Made by a program: the position numbers and the translations under genes
The notes under the pieces: generated by a model
Told to the model about the DNA's origin: nothing
The model's database searches: none
The model's input: the letters and a program-made list of their open reading frames with translations, nothing else
Source: Diadema setosum
Taxonomy: Eukaryota; Echinodermata; Echinoidea; Diadematoida; Diadematidae
DNA length: 64,000 bases
Direction of reading: 5' to 3'
NCBI RefSeq assembly: GCF_964275005.1
Contig: NC_092697.1
Span: forward strand, 11,649,227 to 11,713,226
Shown here: positions 1-12,550 of the stretch, one piece after another
How positions within the stretch are numbered: the first letter of the stretch is position 1
Layout: every line of letters begins with the position of its first letter

Positions 1-92
1 GAAATTGTAAGCAGCTTTGGTAGAACAACGGAAGCATTTCAAGACAGATTAGATAACAGACCTATATGTAGTTGTATATGAACCATACAACA

Positions 93-146
<54 letters not shown>

Positions 147-2067
147 CATTTATCATTCATACATAAGCATATTTCAAGACGTATACATACTAGGTATGTT
201 GATTTGCACATAATCTCTGATAGCAATTAAAACAGCAGCAGTGTTGTTGAGCGCTGAATCTCCCTTCCGGTATATAGAAAATGACTGATGAAGAGAGATA
301 TACAGAGAATAAATATATATATATATATATATCCTATGAGATGCAACGTTACAGCACATTGCTATGCACCTCACTCTACATAAGTATTATTATAATGACA
401 AAGTGTACAAGTGGATCATAATGGAGACTTACAACACACGTCGTGATGTCATGATCATCAAGTTAGCATAGGAATTTGGAAATTGATGTAATTTGTAGAT
501 AATGAAGCATTGATTTGAATAAGAATACAGTAACAATAACAATATGTTGCACAATTACGACCAAAAGGAAATCAAGAAGTACTTAGTAACAAATTCGGAT
601 GCAATTATATCTCATTTTCATCGAACAAAAGGTAATAGGTAGTTTATAACATGTGGAATACGAAGTATGCATTTGACAACAAATATACTACTCACATTTT
701 GGCAATTTTGGCACGGCATTGATTGCTAGAAACAAGAACTTGTATTTTTGAAAACGAAGTTAAAACTTTCTTTTTATGATCTTATCATGCAATAAACTCG
801 ACCTGTGCGAAATTGAAAGAAGATATTTGTTTAGGAAAATGAAATGAATCTGTCAATAATTCAAGGGATATGATGTAGAGAATGAATATCTGAATTTAAA
901 AAAAATAGTAAATTTGAACCAACAGAAAAGGCAAATGAGGAGAATCGCTGGAACACGAATGCTTCTTAACTAATTCGAATGACTTTTATATCACTTTTTT
1001 TAAACATAACACGCCAGCTGATATGAGTAATTGCGTCGAGTCCTGATGAATATGTATAGCACGTATCACTTTACGTCAACACATTTCACTTACGCGTAAT
1101 TCATTTACAAAGTCGTGGGGAAAATGTTTGATTCAATGAAAAGAGATAGAGATAGATCCAGAGATAGATTGATAGATAGATAAATAAGTTGATGGATAGA
1201 TAGATAGATAGATAGAGAAAAATGAGAGAAGATGGAGAGAGAGAGAGAGAGATAAATATAAGATATCAAGCGATAAAGAGGGGACGAACGACCCAGACGA
1301 GGGAAAGCTAACTGGTTACCCATTACCGTTTTAGTTTATGATTGTATAGCATGATACGAATCAAAATCGGAGATAATAAAATTACGCGGCCTTTGAAGGT
1401 TAGTCCAAAATGATTGGAATGCTATTGGGTTATTCGCAAAACATTCGCAAAAATGCGGATATTGAGTATCGCATGCACGTTCCGAGCGAAATGCAAATTC
1501 AATCGAGGCATAATTGTAAGTCGACTTCCCGAATAATTATCCTTTCCTAGTGAGATTGGAACAGAAAGAGTGATCGTGTATCTTATGCATCACTGCAAGT
1601 ATACAATTATGTACGCATGCCCAGTATGTACCACAGCCCTTGTCGTCTATGGTAACATCGTACCAGTCGCTGTACACCGACGTCTATCACGCCCCTGTCA
1701 CGTTTCACTAGTATCGCAAGAGGTGACTTAATCGCACCAGCATGTCCTCCACAGACTGCGTTGTCAAAGTAAATTCGGAAGCGATGGGACTTCATTTCAC
1801 CAGCGAACATTGATGCGGTGTGGTGCAATTATCCTTCATCAGCGTTGGCCCGATTCACCTTGCCTTGAGCGGAACGTTTAGAGGCTGATCGATCGAGTGG
1901 AAGGGATTTCAAATTACTTTGCACTCCTTTCATATGATATGCATCTCCAGAAGTGAAATGTTAAAGACAAAAGAAAATGACTCTTTCGGTTTGTGTTTGA
2001 AATCTATACTTTACCTGGCGTCCAGCGTTCTCTAGTATCATGTTATTGTTTTGTTTTTCCCGCTGAG
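1..2067. other. AT-rich intergenic flank with microsatellites
   Basis: I see no convincing gene here. The stretch holds a (TA)n run at about 94-142, a shorter one at 313-332, a degenerate GATA tract at about 1138-1216 and a (GA)n run at about 1228-1252. At 1607-1828 there is a minus-strand open frame of 73 codons with higher GC than its surroundings. A second minus frame overlapping its end reads SDWYDVTIDDKGCG, so the patch could be a frameshifted coding relic. I could not assign it to a family. Confidence 0.6.
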
Positions 2068-2154
2068 ATGGATGACGTTTTGTGGCTTCACCAGAAATCA
2101 GATATCCCGCCAACGAGTTTGGACATTGATTACGAGATGCCGATCAGATCATAA
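2068..2154 (+). promoter_or_regulatory. Possible upstream ORF in the receptor 5' leader
   Basis: An ATG at 2068 in the context gagATGG (purine at -3, G at +4) opens a 28-codon frame that ends in TAA at 2152-2154. It is out of frame with the receptor start at 2241. If transcription begins upstream of 2068, this frame would be met first by scanning ribosomes and could dampen receptor translation. No transcription start is visible in the sequence, so the role is inferred. Confidence 0.3.
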
Positions 2155-2240
2155 GCAGTATCGTGGTGGTCTGTGATAGATATTTTCATGCTAAGTTCAC
2201 AGCTAATCAAGAGGTTAACAGTGTCAGTTACATGACCACC

Positions 2241-3290
2241 ATGGAGGTAACCACAAGATACTATACAATGTATGCTAATCAGACGTCGACGGATGCTACC
2301 ATCCCAAGCAGCCAGACCTACTCCGTTCAGACTATCGTCCAGATTACCTTTTTCTGTCTCTTTGCGTGCCTCATCGTCATCAGCAACACGCTGATCCTCT
2401 TCGTGCTGTACAAGGTGCAGGACTGTTTCGAGGAGATGCAACAGTTCGTGTTCCGTGCCCTGGCAGTCACGGACCTTCTCACGGGAATCTTCTGCTGTAC
2501 CCTCACGGCTTTCGCTATGATCTTTGGGACGCGCAGGTCGTTCTCTTCTTCACTGTGCGCCGTCCGAGGTGCTGCTTGTACCGGACTCACAAACCTCTCG
2601 GCCTTGCTCATCACCTGCGCCTGCTTCGACCGCTTCGTTGCCATCATATATCCTCTACATTATCCGACCATGGTGACGCTCAGGCGCGCCAAGTTCATGT
2701 TGGTGGTCGTCTGCAGCGTCGCTATTTGCAACGGCGGACTGAGTACTCTGCGAGGGAGAACCGTGGCCAGAAGCAATCTCTGCCTCTCGGACTTCTCCTC
2801 GGAGAGACTAGCCTTCCGTCCCAGTCTTGTCACCAGCTTGCTCATTCTCACGATCACTCTCTCCCTGACCATCTTCTTCAACATCAAAGTCATGTTGGTC
2901 GTGTTCGGACAGTCCAATCGGGTGGCTGCTGCCTCGAGTGTCCCGTCCGGGTCTGAGCAGAAGACGGAGGAAGGAGAACCTAAGATGAGTCGACGCAGGG
3001 CCCTGAAGGGTCTTCGGCCACTCATCGTCGCAACCACGTCCTTCTTCGTGGCCATCCTCCCTTGGAACATTGTGGCTGCATCCCAGTTCAGTTCGTCCAC
3101 CAATATCGCCACGCCCATGGCGCGGTATGTCACCAGTGCACTCCTACTCTGTAACAGTTGGATGAACGCTTTGATTTTTGCCACGTTCAATCGGCGCTTC
3201 AGGGCTGCTGCCAAGAGGGTGGTGTTCCCCTCCCAGAGTGACGATACCATCGCGGAGACCACACTCTATTCCGTCGACAGCCAAAAGTAA
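2241..3290 (+). CDS. Orphan class A (rhodopsin-like) G-protein-coupled receptor, intronless
   Basis: This is a single-exon 349-residue plasma-membrane receptor. The frame is open further upstream, but the first in-frame ATG (2232) has a poor context, while ATG 2241 sits in accaccATGG and is taken as the start. In this numbering an N-glycosylation site (NQT) is at residue 13. The helices fall at roughly 32-57, 69-95, 107-133, 152-170, 195-221, 260-280 and 294-316. Family marks seen are Asn49 in helix 1, Asp78 in helix 2 (AVTDLL), the extracellular cysteine pair 106/181, DRF at 130-132 in place of DRY, Pro274 in helix 6 and a basic helix 8 (FNRRFR). Helix 7 reads NALIF where NPxxY is usual, and the helix-6 toggle tryptophan position is isoleucine. 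The third loop is short and basic. The ligand cannot be named. It resembles the divergent intronless rhodopsin-like receptors that have expanded in echinoderms. Confidence 0.88.
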   Translation: MEVTTRYYTMYANQTSTDATIPSSQTYSVQTIVQITFFCLFACLIVISNTLILFVLYKVQDCFEEMQQFVFRALAVTDLLTGIFCCTLTAFAMIFGTRRSFSSSLCAVRGAACTGLTNLSALLITCACFDRFVAIIYPLHYPTMVTLRRAKFMLVVVCSVAICNGGLSTLRGRTVARSNLCLSDFSSERLAFRPSLVTSLLILTITLSLTIFFNIKVMLVVFGQSNRVAAASSVPSGSEQKTEEGEPKMSRRRALKGLRPLIVATTSFFVAILPWNIVAASQFSSSTNIATPMARYVTSALLLCNSWMNALIFATFNRRFRAAAKRVVFPSQSDDTIAETTLYSVDSQK

Positions 3291-3390
3291 ATTACATACA
3301 ACATGTTTCTAATTGTCGATGCTACCTGGACAGGACATGTTTTGGCGTGGTGTCCATTGCAACACTATCCACTCAAGATTTTTCCCCTAC

Positions 3391-3396
3391 AATAAA
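3391..3396 (+). terminator. Candidate polyadenylation signal of the receptor gene
   Basis: AATAAA lies about 100 bases after the receptor stop codon, followed by T-rich sequence near 3467-3480. This would give a short 3' UTR. A second A-rich AATAAA occurs at about 3552. The assignment rests on position alone. Confidence 0.45.
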
Positions 3397-3499
3397 AACG
3401 GATTCAACGGCTTCTAGCTTGACCCACTTTTCAATATAACAAACTGCGAAACATTGTCATTGTTCTATCGCTTTTTTATTATTGATCGGTGAATGGATA

Positions 3500-6400
3500 T
3501 GTCTATTTTGTGTTTTATTGCACCATCATTGAAGGTGATCAGCACTAGTAAAATAAAAAAAAACAGTAATAACTCGGCATGTCGTGCCATGCGACGAAAA
3601 GCTCCAGGTGTGTGAAAGATGCCAATGGTTACTCAAAAGCTGCAAGTTAATGCGATGTCGTCTGCGAACAGTGCATACGACTTTGTCTGAACTATTGTTC
3701 TCGATATTACCACTCAGCGCAGTAACAGAATCATGCCATTGACAGGCTCAGAGGGAAGGCACTTTCTGACAATGTTTGTGGTTTTGAAAATGTCAAATAC
3801 TAATTCTCCAACATGTTTGTATTTTTTTTATATTGTCGTTAATTAACCTTTGAAAAGAAAAAGAACAAATTCATTGAAAATGAACATCGAAAGTAAAAAC
3901 AAACAAACAAACAAACAAACAAACAGTAAAGAATCATTAACTGACTAGATTGTTAAAACACGTGGGATTTTCGACAGAGAGTAATGTTATAATGAGAACC
4001 ATTTTTTTAGTAATCGGTGTAATGGTTTATACAGTATTGTGATTTCAGATTTAATGATAGTAGTGCCATATTTTTCAAAATTGTTGCAACTAAGTGGTTT
4101 CACTCATTTCAAAAGCATTCAGCAAGTCAGTCAGCAAATTTCGATAAATCTTTTAAAGCGAGACACCACGATGTACAGCAAAAGCATTTATTTATAGATC
4201 CCCTCCCCTCCCCCCACTTCTGTCATCATTTCAAACAATTTGAAAAAAAAAGATATGTTTGTGCGACTGTTCTTTCAATGTCCCTTTGCGGATTCATTTT
4301 GAAACTTTGTGAATCAATTTTGTGCTCTGTGTCGTGACGCGTTTTGGTTAAATTGTTGGTCAGTGGCTGTATAATTCAAATTCTTTGGTCACAGTAGCCG
4401 AGAATGAGCCAGCAAAATCAATTTGGGATTAGCATTTATCTTTTTGTTTGTCAAAGTTTCACGCAAAATCACCTTTCCAGATCGATATAAGATGTGGTGC
4501 TGTAACTATTGCCCTAATCAAAATGTTTATAATTATTCAAATGTCCATATTAAACATAACACACATGTTCCCTTCACAGCACTCACTCATTTACCCACAC
4601 TTATCCACCTGACTGGCACACACACAAGATTGAAATTTTATTTGCCCTTCAAGATAAAAGGCACATTATTACAACATTGACGAATTTGATCCCAGTTTCC
4701 TAACTAGCCACACCGCAGAGACACAGATTATTCTATAAAAAAAAGAAAAAAGAAAATGAATAACGATTAAACCTAGGAGTTGAAGGCAGTAAGCTTTTCC
4801 GAAAGAAATTAAATTGAAAATTGATGAAATTGGATGTAGAGGTGACGGACAAAATAGGTTGGAAAAGCTAGATTAATCATCTGCAGCACCCGCACAATTT
4901 ATGAAGGCCGAACTGATTTCAGTGTGGCTGAAGGGATGAAACACGCACTTGTGCATGGTGAGGGTACATTACGTTTCTTGCATAATCCGTTATGTAGTGA
5001 CGATAAAAATTTCTATCAACAATAGATGGCGTTTTGTCATAATTGACTAGCTATTGATCTATGTAATTTATTTGTATACATCTCTTTCAGAAGTAACAAT
5101 TATTCATGCTTATAAATGTTTAGCATGAACGTTGAAAATTTAACTTTGCAAGTAAAGGACATGTTTTCTAAGGTAATGGAGGGAAATACGAAATCGGTAC
5201 AAGTGCAAAAGTTGCCACGCAGCTTCAATTTTAATTATTCATTGTTCTTTTACCGATTCAACGCTTAATACGTACAACGTAGGCCTACTTATGCAATGTG
5301 TTCATGTTCGAATTAAAAAATATATATATACATATTTTTGTACTAAATCTTACCGTACATTCAAAATGTTATGTTGTGATCGTCAACGTATTTCAACAGC
5401 GTTGGCATTACGTACCTTGAAAGGAGAAGTTACATCAAACATTACGTGAATTCAGTGAATGAAGAAATAGTAGAAGAATGCTTCAGTGACGTTTGAGATA
5501 AATGATTATGAAGTTGAAAAGATGTAATTATCATTTATGTGGTCACTGCTGAATGAGAAGGCTACTGCAGTCCGTGACGTCACTATTTTGGGAACGATGC
5601 AAACTAATACACTATACAATCTGTAGGGAATTCCATAAAATTCAATTTGTTACGAAAAGTATACACATCCCCTGGACTAGTTACTGACATTACGTAAAGG
5701 GAAATATTATTCGCTCTGTGTTCTGAAGGAGGTAAGTCACGAACCTTTTCATTATGATAGAAATGTGACAAATTTTGTGTAATTTTCTTTATATTTCCTT
5801 TATATCGTTCCTCAATAACACGTGACATCATCTTAAAAAAAAATGACGTAGCCTTTTTTACAGTCCAGCCGGCACTTACGGTGTTAATCAAAAAACGTAA
5901 AACATTTAAACTCCTGAATAGGCATGCGATGCGATTTACTTTAAAATTTCAATGCATTGTTGCACTAATATTTTTGCATTCACTGAACCCACGTAGTATA
6001 TTTTGGGAAAATTCCCCTTTCAGGTAGATTCAACAACATACGACACTTCTCCGAAACAGGGCGTATCCTTTTATCTACGTAGTATGTCTCGATCTGAAGT
6101 AATAGGATGCGAAACAACATTGTGTGATAAATACCTTGTCGCGTTTAGATTCTTATAAAAAAAAAAAAAGAAAAAAAAAACATCGGATAGTCATTCCATT
6201 ACATATCGCTTTGTCCAAAATGGTGGGGATGTACTGACTTTTTCTTTTTGAAGATGGACGTTAAAGAGTATCATCAAGATATTTTGAAGATAGAGATGAT
6301 TTTCCCATGTTTCATTAAACGTTCAGAGGATGTAATAAAAGAAAAATGACATCTTGCAAACATCTTTGCTTCTGTTTCGGTTTGTTACTTCAACGTGCCC

Positions 6401-7130
6401 TACCTCAACCTTTCCTTGACCACCGCCTAAAAATATCATTTGAAACTTTGCACAAATAAGTTGTCGGTGAAGGGAACAGAGTTTAATGGTCAACTAAATT
6501 GGCTGCAAAATAAGCACTGACATCTGATGCGAGTCTTTACAGCGAGGGTTTGTGTACCACGGGTCGACCTCATTTAACACGCAGCAGCGGAGGCATCCAC
6601 CTGATTTCATATTTTTCTCAATGAGGCACGTCTCCTTGTCATTGTGAATCTAAATTCTAGCCTGTTTTTTTTTGTGTGTGTGTGTGTGTGTTACTGTCTT
6701 ATACTACGCCCAAGTAAAATAAAAGGTTTAGATTGGTGAAAAGTACCAACCTCAATGAAATATAATGAATAAAAGACTTTTATTCATTTCTCTAATAAAG
6801 ACTCGCTACATAGTTTCCCATTACAAATTTCGAGTGTATCCTATTGTTATTTCATCAAGGTAACGTTTTTTTCCAGTCAACATTTGAGGTAAGTATCAAC
6901 GTTTCTGCAAAGGATGTCAAGAAAACGGGGAGGGGAATGCGTATGCGGGAATGCTTTTGTACAATCACACCACATCCCCGATGGAAACACAGTAACAGTA
7001 GTAGTGGTAATGAAAATGATCACTGAAATTAACTGTAACTCTCTCGCAAGGTTGAACCGCCTTTCACATCAATATATCGATCAGTTCATCTCATGTACGC
7101 ATTCATGTGCGACAATCCAAGTCATTCATC
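3500..7130. other. Gene-free AT-rich stretch
   Basis: No gene is recognised. There is an (AAAC)n run at about 3898-3924, scattered A and T homopolymers (for example 6157-6180) and a short (TG)n at about 6675-6690. The reading frames here are short and have no recognisable motif. Confidence 0.6.
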
Positions 7131-7131
7131 A

Positions 7132-7277
7132 CAGGGGCGGATCCAGGAATTCCGTAAAGAGGGGGCACTTTTAGGGTGCGCACGCAACCCACCCCATTTT
7201 TCTTTTTATCTCTTTTGTTTAAAAAAATAATAAAGGGGGCGCGAGCGCCGTGCGTTCCCCCTCGATCTGCCGCTGCG
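7132..7277 (+). mobile_element. Short interspersed repeat, family D, copy 1
   Basis: The left end starts caggggcggatccaggaatt and runs into gtaaagaggg. The same end occurs inverted at 39832-40002. The element is about 145 bases, GC-rich at both ends and A/T-rich in the middle, and has no coding capacity. Copies of this kind of short repeat are widespread in marine invertebrate genomes. Confidence 0.6.
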
Positions 7278-7819
7278 TCACTTCCGTCAGATTTCGTTCC
7301 TCAAGATGATTTTGATCGCCGATTGTATATTCTTCAAATTTTACTGTGACAGGAACCAACAAAAGGCTGAACAATATTCAATGCAAAGTGGGATATGAAT
7401 ATGATTATGTCACCATGAGTCACATACAATTTCTCGTGTTGCTGTGAATGAATCGCGCTCGTCCTTCCGACAGTGATATAGAATTTCCCGCGCATTTTCG
7501 TTATTATTTCATCCAATTTTTGGAAACGTGTTTTCAGTTTCGTCAGAGGCACTCTGGGATGTGCTAATGCTCGTTTCAATTTCATCTCTTGCCAATCAAT
7601 TTAGCAACACTGCCATTCAATTTGGTAATTTGTCATCCGTTTTCCGTCATCCGTTTCCCGTCTTCCGTCATTTATACCTGAGTACGGCAAAATTATTTTC
7701 CCCTATTGGCTCTCATTTTCGTCAAAGTCATTCCGGACGAAATTGAATTGAAAATTGATGAAATTGGATGAATAGGACTGGTGACAAAGATATTGACAAA
7801 GAAAGCCTAAAAATTAGTC

Positions 7820-7900
7820 AGGTGCTGCTGTGCCGCTCTCCGTTGCTAAGGTAACGGATTACATAAATCACGGGGTCTCGTGTTCGAGTCCCTTTTATTC
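7820..7900 (+). repeat. tRNA-derived SINE head or tRNA pseudogene
   Basis: GTTCGAGTCCC at 7882-7892 matches the RNA polymerase III B box and is followed directly by a TTTT stop. The A box upstream is degenerate and no full cloverleaf can be drawn, so this is not a functional tRNA. The (TTAG)n array that follows would suit a SINE tail. Confidence 0.4.
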
Positions 7901-7911
7901 ATTCGGTTAGT

Positions 7912-7930
7912 TATTTAGTTAGTTAGTTGA

Positions 7931-7975
<45 letters not shown>

Positions 7976-7976
7976 A

Positions 7977-8029
<53 letters not shown>

Positions 8030-8032
8030 GTT
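7912..8032 (+). repeat. (TTAG)n tetranucleotide array
   Basis: About 120 bases of nearly pure TTAG units with a few substitutions (gatt, taag), ending in a short (TTTG)n run. It is an interstitial microsatellite and not the TTAGGG telomere repeat. Confidence 0.9.
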
Positions 8033-8063
8033 TGTTTGTTAATATTTCCATTTTAAAAAAATG

Positions 8064-8297
8064 GATGGATAGCCCAAATTCACCCGCACGACCTGGTCTT
8101 CCGTGGGGTCCAGTTGGCTGCTAGGGGGACCATTCACCGGGTCATGAGTTGTGACTCCCTCACACACGGGATCTCCATTTTATATCTTATCCCAGGGACA
8201 GAGTGTTTTGCCCCTTACTAGAAGGGTGGTATGATTACTCACAACATTACACTGAATCTTTAGGCAGACGCGCTACTGACTGAACCAAAGCATCCAA
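8064..8297 (-). repeat. Possible second tRNA-derived SINE, minus strand
   Basis: Read on the minus strand from 8297, the sequence starts tggttcagtcagtagcgcg, which resembles the 5' end and A box of a tRNA, and runs about 230 bases. No clear B box was found. It lies against the (TTAG)n array, so the array may sit between two back-to-back SINE copies. Confidence 0.3.
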
Positions 8298-8299
8298 AT

Positions 8300-8852
8300 A
8301 ACATGATTAATCTTACGCACCCTTCTCCTTTTCAAAGTCTGCTCTACTGAGTTCTTTTCAGTCGACTCTTCGTTAGCATTATGATGCAATGTCTAAAAAA
8401 ATACCTGTTAATATAAACAAATTATAGATGTATATGCATACATCTTTTTAATTCCTTATGTTTTTGTTTGTTTGTTTGTTTGTTTTTCTTTTGAGGAGCT
8501 GGATGTCATCTTGTCCTTGGCGGACGTAATAATGAGAATAGAATGGCCTTTTTGCTTCGCGCAACGCAAAGATATTTTCAGAGCTCAAGATCTTCGCTGG
8601 CTAGCTTGCACACATACCTATCTTTTAAACCACTCTCTTATACCATTCACATCTCATACGATATACAATGAATTCGGACTGAATGGCAGAGGAGTAACAT
8701 GTATCATTTTCCCCAGTCCGCTATAATCCCAAGAAAGGGGCAGGCAACATACAACAATATAGGCGCAATATTATTATCTCTGTGTAAAGTCAAATGAAAA
8801 AGATGTATGTAGACATCTTCCATTTGCCGCAACACCATTTTAATCTCAAACA

Positions 8853-8902
<50 letters not shown>

Positions 8903-9150
8903 GGTGTGTGTGCGGGTGTGTGGTGTGAAGAAAATATAAAATGCCTTTTTTTTCCCAATGTTTAATTGGACGTTTTCGTGTTTTTTTTTTCTTTATTGGC
9001 GTGTGTGCTTGTGTAGCTCATGCGAAGTAGAGTCAGGAGCATTGGATGCAAGCACACATGCTGTTGATTTTTCATTGCTATTCACACACAAACATACATG
9101 CTCTCTCTCTCTCTCTCTCCCTCTCTCTCTCTCTCTCTCATTGTATATAT

Positions 9151-9212
<62 letters not shown>
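8300..9212. repeat. Gene-free stretch ending in (GT)n, (CT)n and (TA)n arrays
   Basis: No gene is visible. (GT)n lies at about 8858-8925, (CT)n at about 9103-9140 and (TA)n at about 9149-9212. The frames in this block are translations of these simple repeats. Confidence 0.8.
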
Positions 9213-9216
<4 letters not shown>

Positions 9217-9405
9217 ATAAGTAACAAAGCTGCAACAAAGTTCATGCTGTATTCACCGACGGTTTATTTCTTCACACAAATTTTCGAGCGTCTCGCCGCC
9301 CTTTACACTTGAGAAAGGGCGGCGAGACACTCGAAAATTTGTGTGAAGAAATAAACCGATGGTGAATACAGCATGAACTTTGTTGCAGCTTTGTTACTTA
9401 TCTTT
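9213..9405. repeat. Near-perfect 92-bp inverted repeat (hairpin)
   Basis: Arms 9213-9304 and 9314-9405 are reverse complements with about three mismatches, separated by a 9-base loop. The left arm abuts the (TA)n array. The right arm carries gagaaagggcggcgagac followed by actcgaaaa and then gaagaaataaac, a pattern that recurs near other (TA)n arrays in this window. There is no coding potential. It could be a palindromic mobile-element end or two head-to-head copies of one. Confidence 0.9.
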
Positions 9406-10394
9406 TTATCTTGCCAACACGTGGACTACCTTATCAACATATATAAACACATATGTATTATAATGTATATGTATGTTATATGTAATAATACATATATATT
9501 ATATCATTAATACATATATCATTATCCCTCTCATTGTGTATAGTTTAATTATGTGTATGTATATGTATGTTATATATTATATAGATATGTTATCAAAAAA
9601 TAAAGAGAGTTCAACATATTTTCACTTTTCTAGCATAACGTCTTTCGGAAAGCAGAGGGAATAATGTTACACTTGACATGCAGTATCAAGTCCAGGAAAT
9701 ATGTGTACTTTTCATCAAGAAAGAAATGAAATCTTGTGGTATCAACAGTTTGCGACTTTAGACGTTATATTTTTACCTGACGAAATGTCATTGCTCGTAT
9801 AATAACGATTTCGATCCTCGCTGCATTGGTCACGTGACTGAATCACGACCAATTATGCACCGACCAGTATTTAATTGGAGCCTTTGATCTCACAGAATGA
9901 AATAAAATCGAATCAATTCAAATCTGATAAGGTGGGACGGTGATGTCATTGCCTTAACGAATCTCCAATTGGCACTTCGAAATTATAAAAATAACGTGTT
10001 TCGTTAACCCATCACCAACTATCATCCTCCCCCCCCCCCTTAAAAAGACATCGGTGGTCAGTTATTTCAAGTAGACAATAATTTCTGTCATGTTGTGCGT
10101 TTGCTTAAAACACTCTATTGTCAAAGTCAATTTGAGCATTGCAGAGTGGAGTTCGCTTCCAAAACGCACTGCGTGCTTTCTCGTTAAAAGGTAGCCCTAC
10201 TATATAGGCTGTATTGTGTAGTTTGTAATTTGATACTCCAGCATTCTGCAAAGGTGATAATTGACCTGTCCCTGTATCTTTCTTTTTCATCACCCGCCTT
10301 AATTTCTTGACAAGAATTTCTAAAAAAGAACTGAAAAAAAAACACCGGTCACTAAAAAGTAAGGACGTCAGGCATTTGATATATGATATATATG

Positions 10395-10483
<89 letters not shown>

Positions 10484-10897
10484 TGTATGGTGTGTGTGTG
10501 TTTACATACATATAAATGGACTACAGTAACCTTTCCGTTTTCGCACATGTGCTTCTGTGTGACCTGTTCATCTGCTTTCCATCAATCTTGTATTCACAGT
10601 TTCAAGTACACTGAAGTGTATTGTATAGTGACAATAAAGGACAAACACCGGTCTTCACCTATGTGCGATGCGACAGGTGAATTTGAATCAAAGGGGCCAA
10701 TGCGAATGCATTGACGTTAATCAAGTGCTGGAAACTTCGTCCCTCATTCCTGTACCAGTCACGCTGGGGTAACGATAGGTTGGCAAAGGAAAAATGATAG
10801 TGGCTTTGGTCAATTCATGATGAATTCCCATACGGCAGTACAAAGCAACTGTTACCTGACACTTCTTTCATATTGGTTGTCAGGCAGCCAGCGCCAA

Positions 10898-10953
<56 letters not shown>

Positions 10954-10968
10954 CGTGTGTGTGTGTGT

Positions 10969-11007
<39 letters not shown>

Positions 11008-11983
11008 GCTGACATTATCCGCTGGTACTTGCGCAGTTGGGCGTCACCATATCATTTCAAGCATTTCCGTATACTTAAAATATTCTTTAAACCTATCCTT
11101 TATGTATTCATTGTTATAAAATTTATGTATTCAATTTCTGTAAAATATTGATATCTTTCTGTTAGAAATGGAAAATGAATGAATGAATGAATTATCATTA
11201 TTTGCCAATATTTGTGTGTGCATGTGTGTGTGTATGTGTGTGTTAAACTGATAAACGGCGCTAACTAGCGCTTTGTCGTTGTCCTTTTTCAACATATTGC
11301 TAATTCTCGATGACAGGGTTGATATTGGATCACAATCTTATCGTTACAGGGAAATAATGACTTATTTTCCAAGCTTTTACGTTGCTATGTATAGATGTGT
11401 AATATAGTTATATCGATTTATGCATATTACATACTTATCTATATGTATATCTATTCATATTGTGTATCAAGCTCATAAAATTACACAAAACCATACACAC
11501 ACACTTGTATAGTTATATTACATAATGTACAATACCAAATTACACAGAGGCTTTATTCTGTACATAGAATTGGGTGTGGTCTTTCTGTACCTCATTTCTC
11601 ATTACAAAAAAAAAGGGGGGGGGGGAAAAAGAAAACGACATCTAACGCTAACACTAATTGAAACGTTTGTGGGCTTCAAAGTGATGTTATTAACCTCTCG
11701 ATTTCATCGTACACCATGATCAAGACATTTTCGTTTTCTGGATAGGAACAAACGAGTTCAGTCATGACAACGACCAATGGCACGAGATACGTAGATGATA
11801 CCAGATCCTTGAATACGATAGCGGTGAAATGAAAAGTTAATGAGATACCGACAAAGTTTGATTGGCTTCATTGAATTGGCAATGATTATGTAACACGTGT
11901 CTCTCAGTGATAACCAAGCAAGATGAAAAAAACAAAACAAAAAAAACAAACAAACAAACTGCATTATGTATATACCTACACAT

Positions 11984-12027
<44 letters not shown>

Positions 12028-12540
12028 ATAGGCACGTATATAATATATTTCATTATATTACATATTATTATACATACACATAGAGTATGCAATGCATATT
12101 GTGTGTGTGTGTTTGTTCCAGTTTGTTTCTCCCGAAGGAAGCAGTCAACGGTCATGCACTTCCGGCTTTTTGTAGAGATTCTCCCTAGCAAATTCCTCGG
12201 AGATTTCCGAAGATGCAAATTGTCATTCATCAATAAATGGACATTCCTGTCCATTGTTGAAGAACATTATGTGATAAAAAATAAAAACAATCAATTGAAC
12301 ACTGCGACGTAAGTGACTAATAATAAAAAAAAAAGTCGAGCATAGATAACGTCATTTGATATTATGTGTGCGTATATATTTTTTACAGCAGTATATTGTG
12401 GAATGTTTTGTAATTGCTTAATATGTTGTCAAGTATGTTCGGAAGTCGTTAAGTCATGCGAAAACCACACTAAGTGTATTTTGTTCATTACTCTATATCG
12501 TTTGTTATGCTTAAAACCTCTATTCCATTTTGTATAAACA
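9406..12540. other. Gene-free stretch with (AT)n and (GT)n arrays
   Basis: No gene is recognised. It holds (AT)n at about 10396-10450 running directly into (GT)n at 10451-10502, a long (GT)n at about 10899-11003, and (CA)n at about 11982-12026. All long frames here are repeat translations. Confidence 0.7.
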
Positions 12541-12550
12541 GACAATAAAG

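Noticed and set aside
2163..2240. Upstream extension of the receptor frame to 2163
   Set aside because: The codon at 2163 is GTG, not ATG, and the later ATG at 2241 has an excellent start context.
7912..8032. Interstitial telomere repeat
   Set aside because: The unit is TTAG, not TTAGGG, and it adjoins SINE-like sequence.
8958..9312. Several small proteins with Tyr-Ile or Cys-Val repeats, also near 10100-11120 and 25740-26030
   Set aside because: Translations of (TA)n, (GT)n and (CA)n microsatellites.
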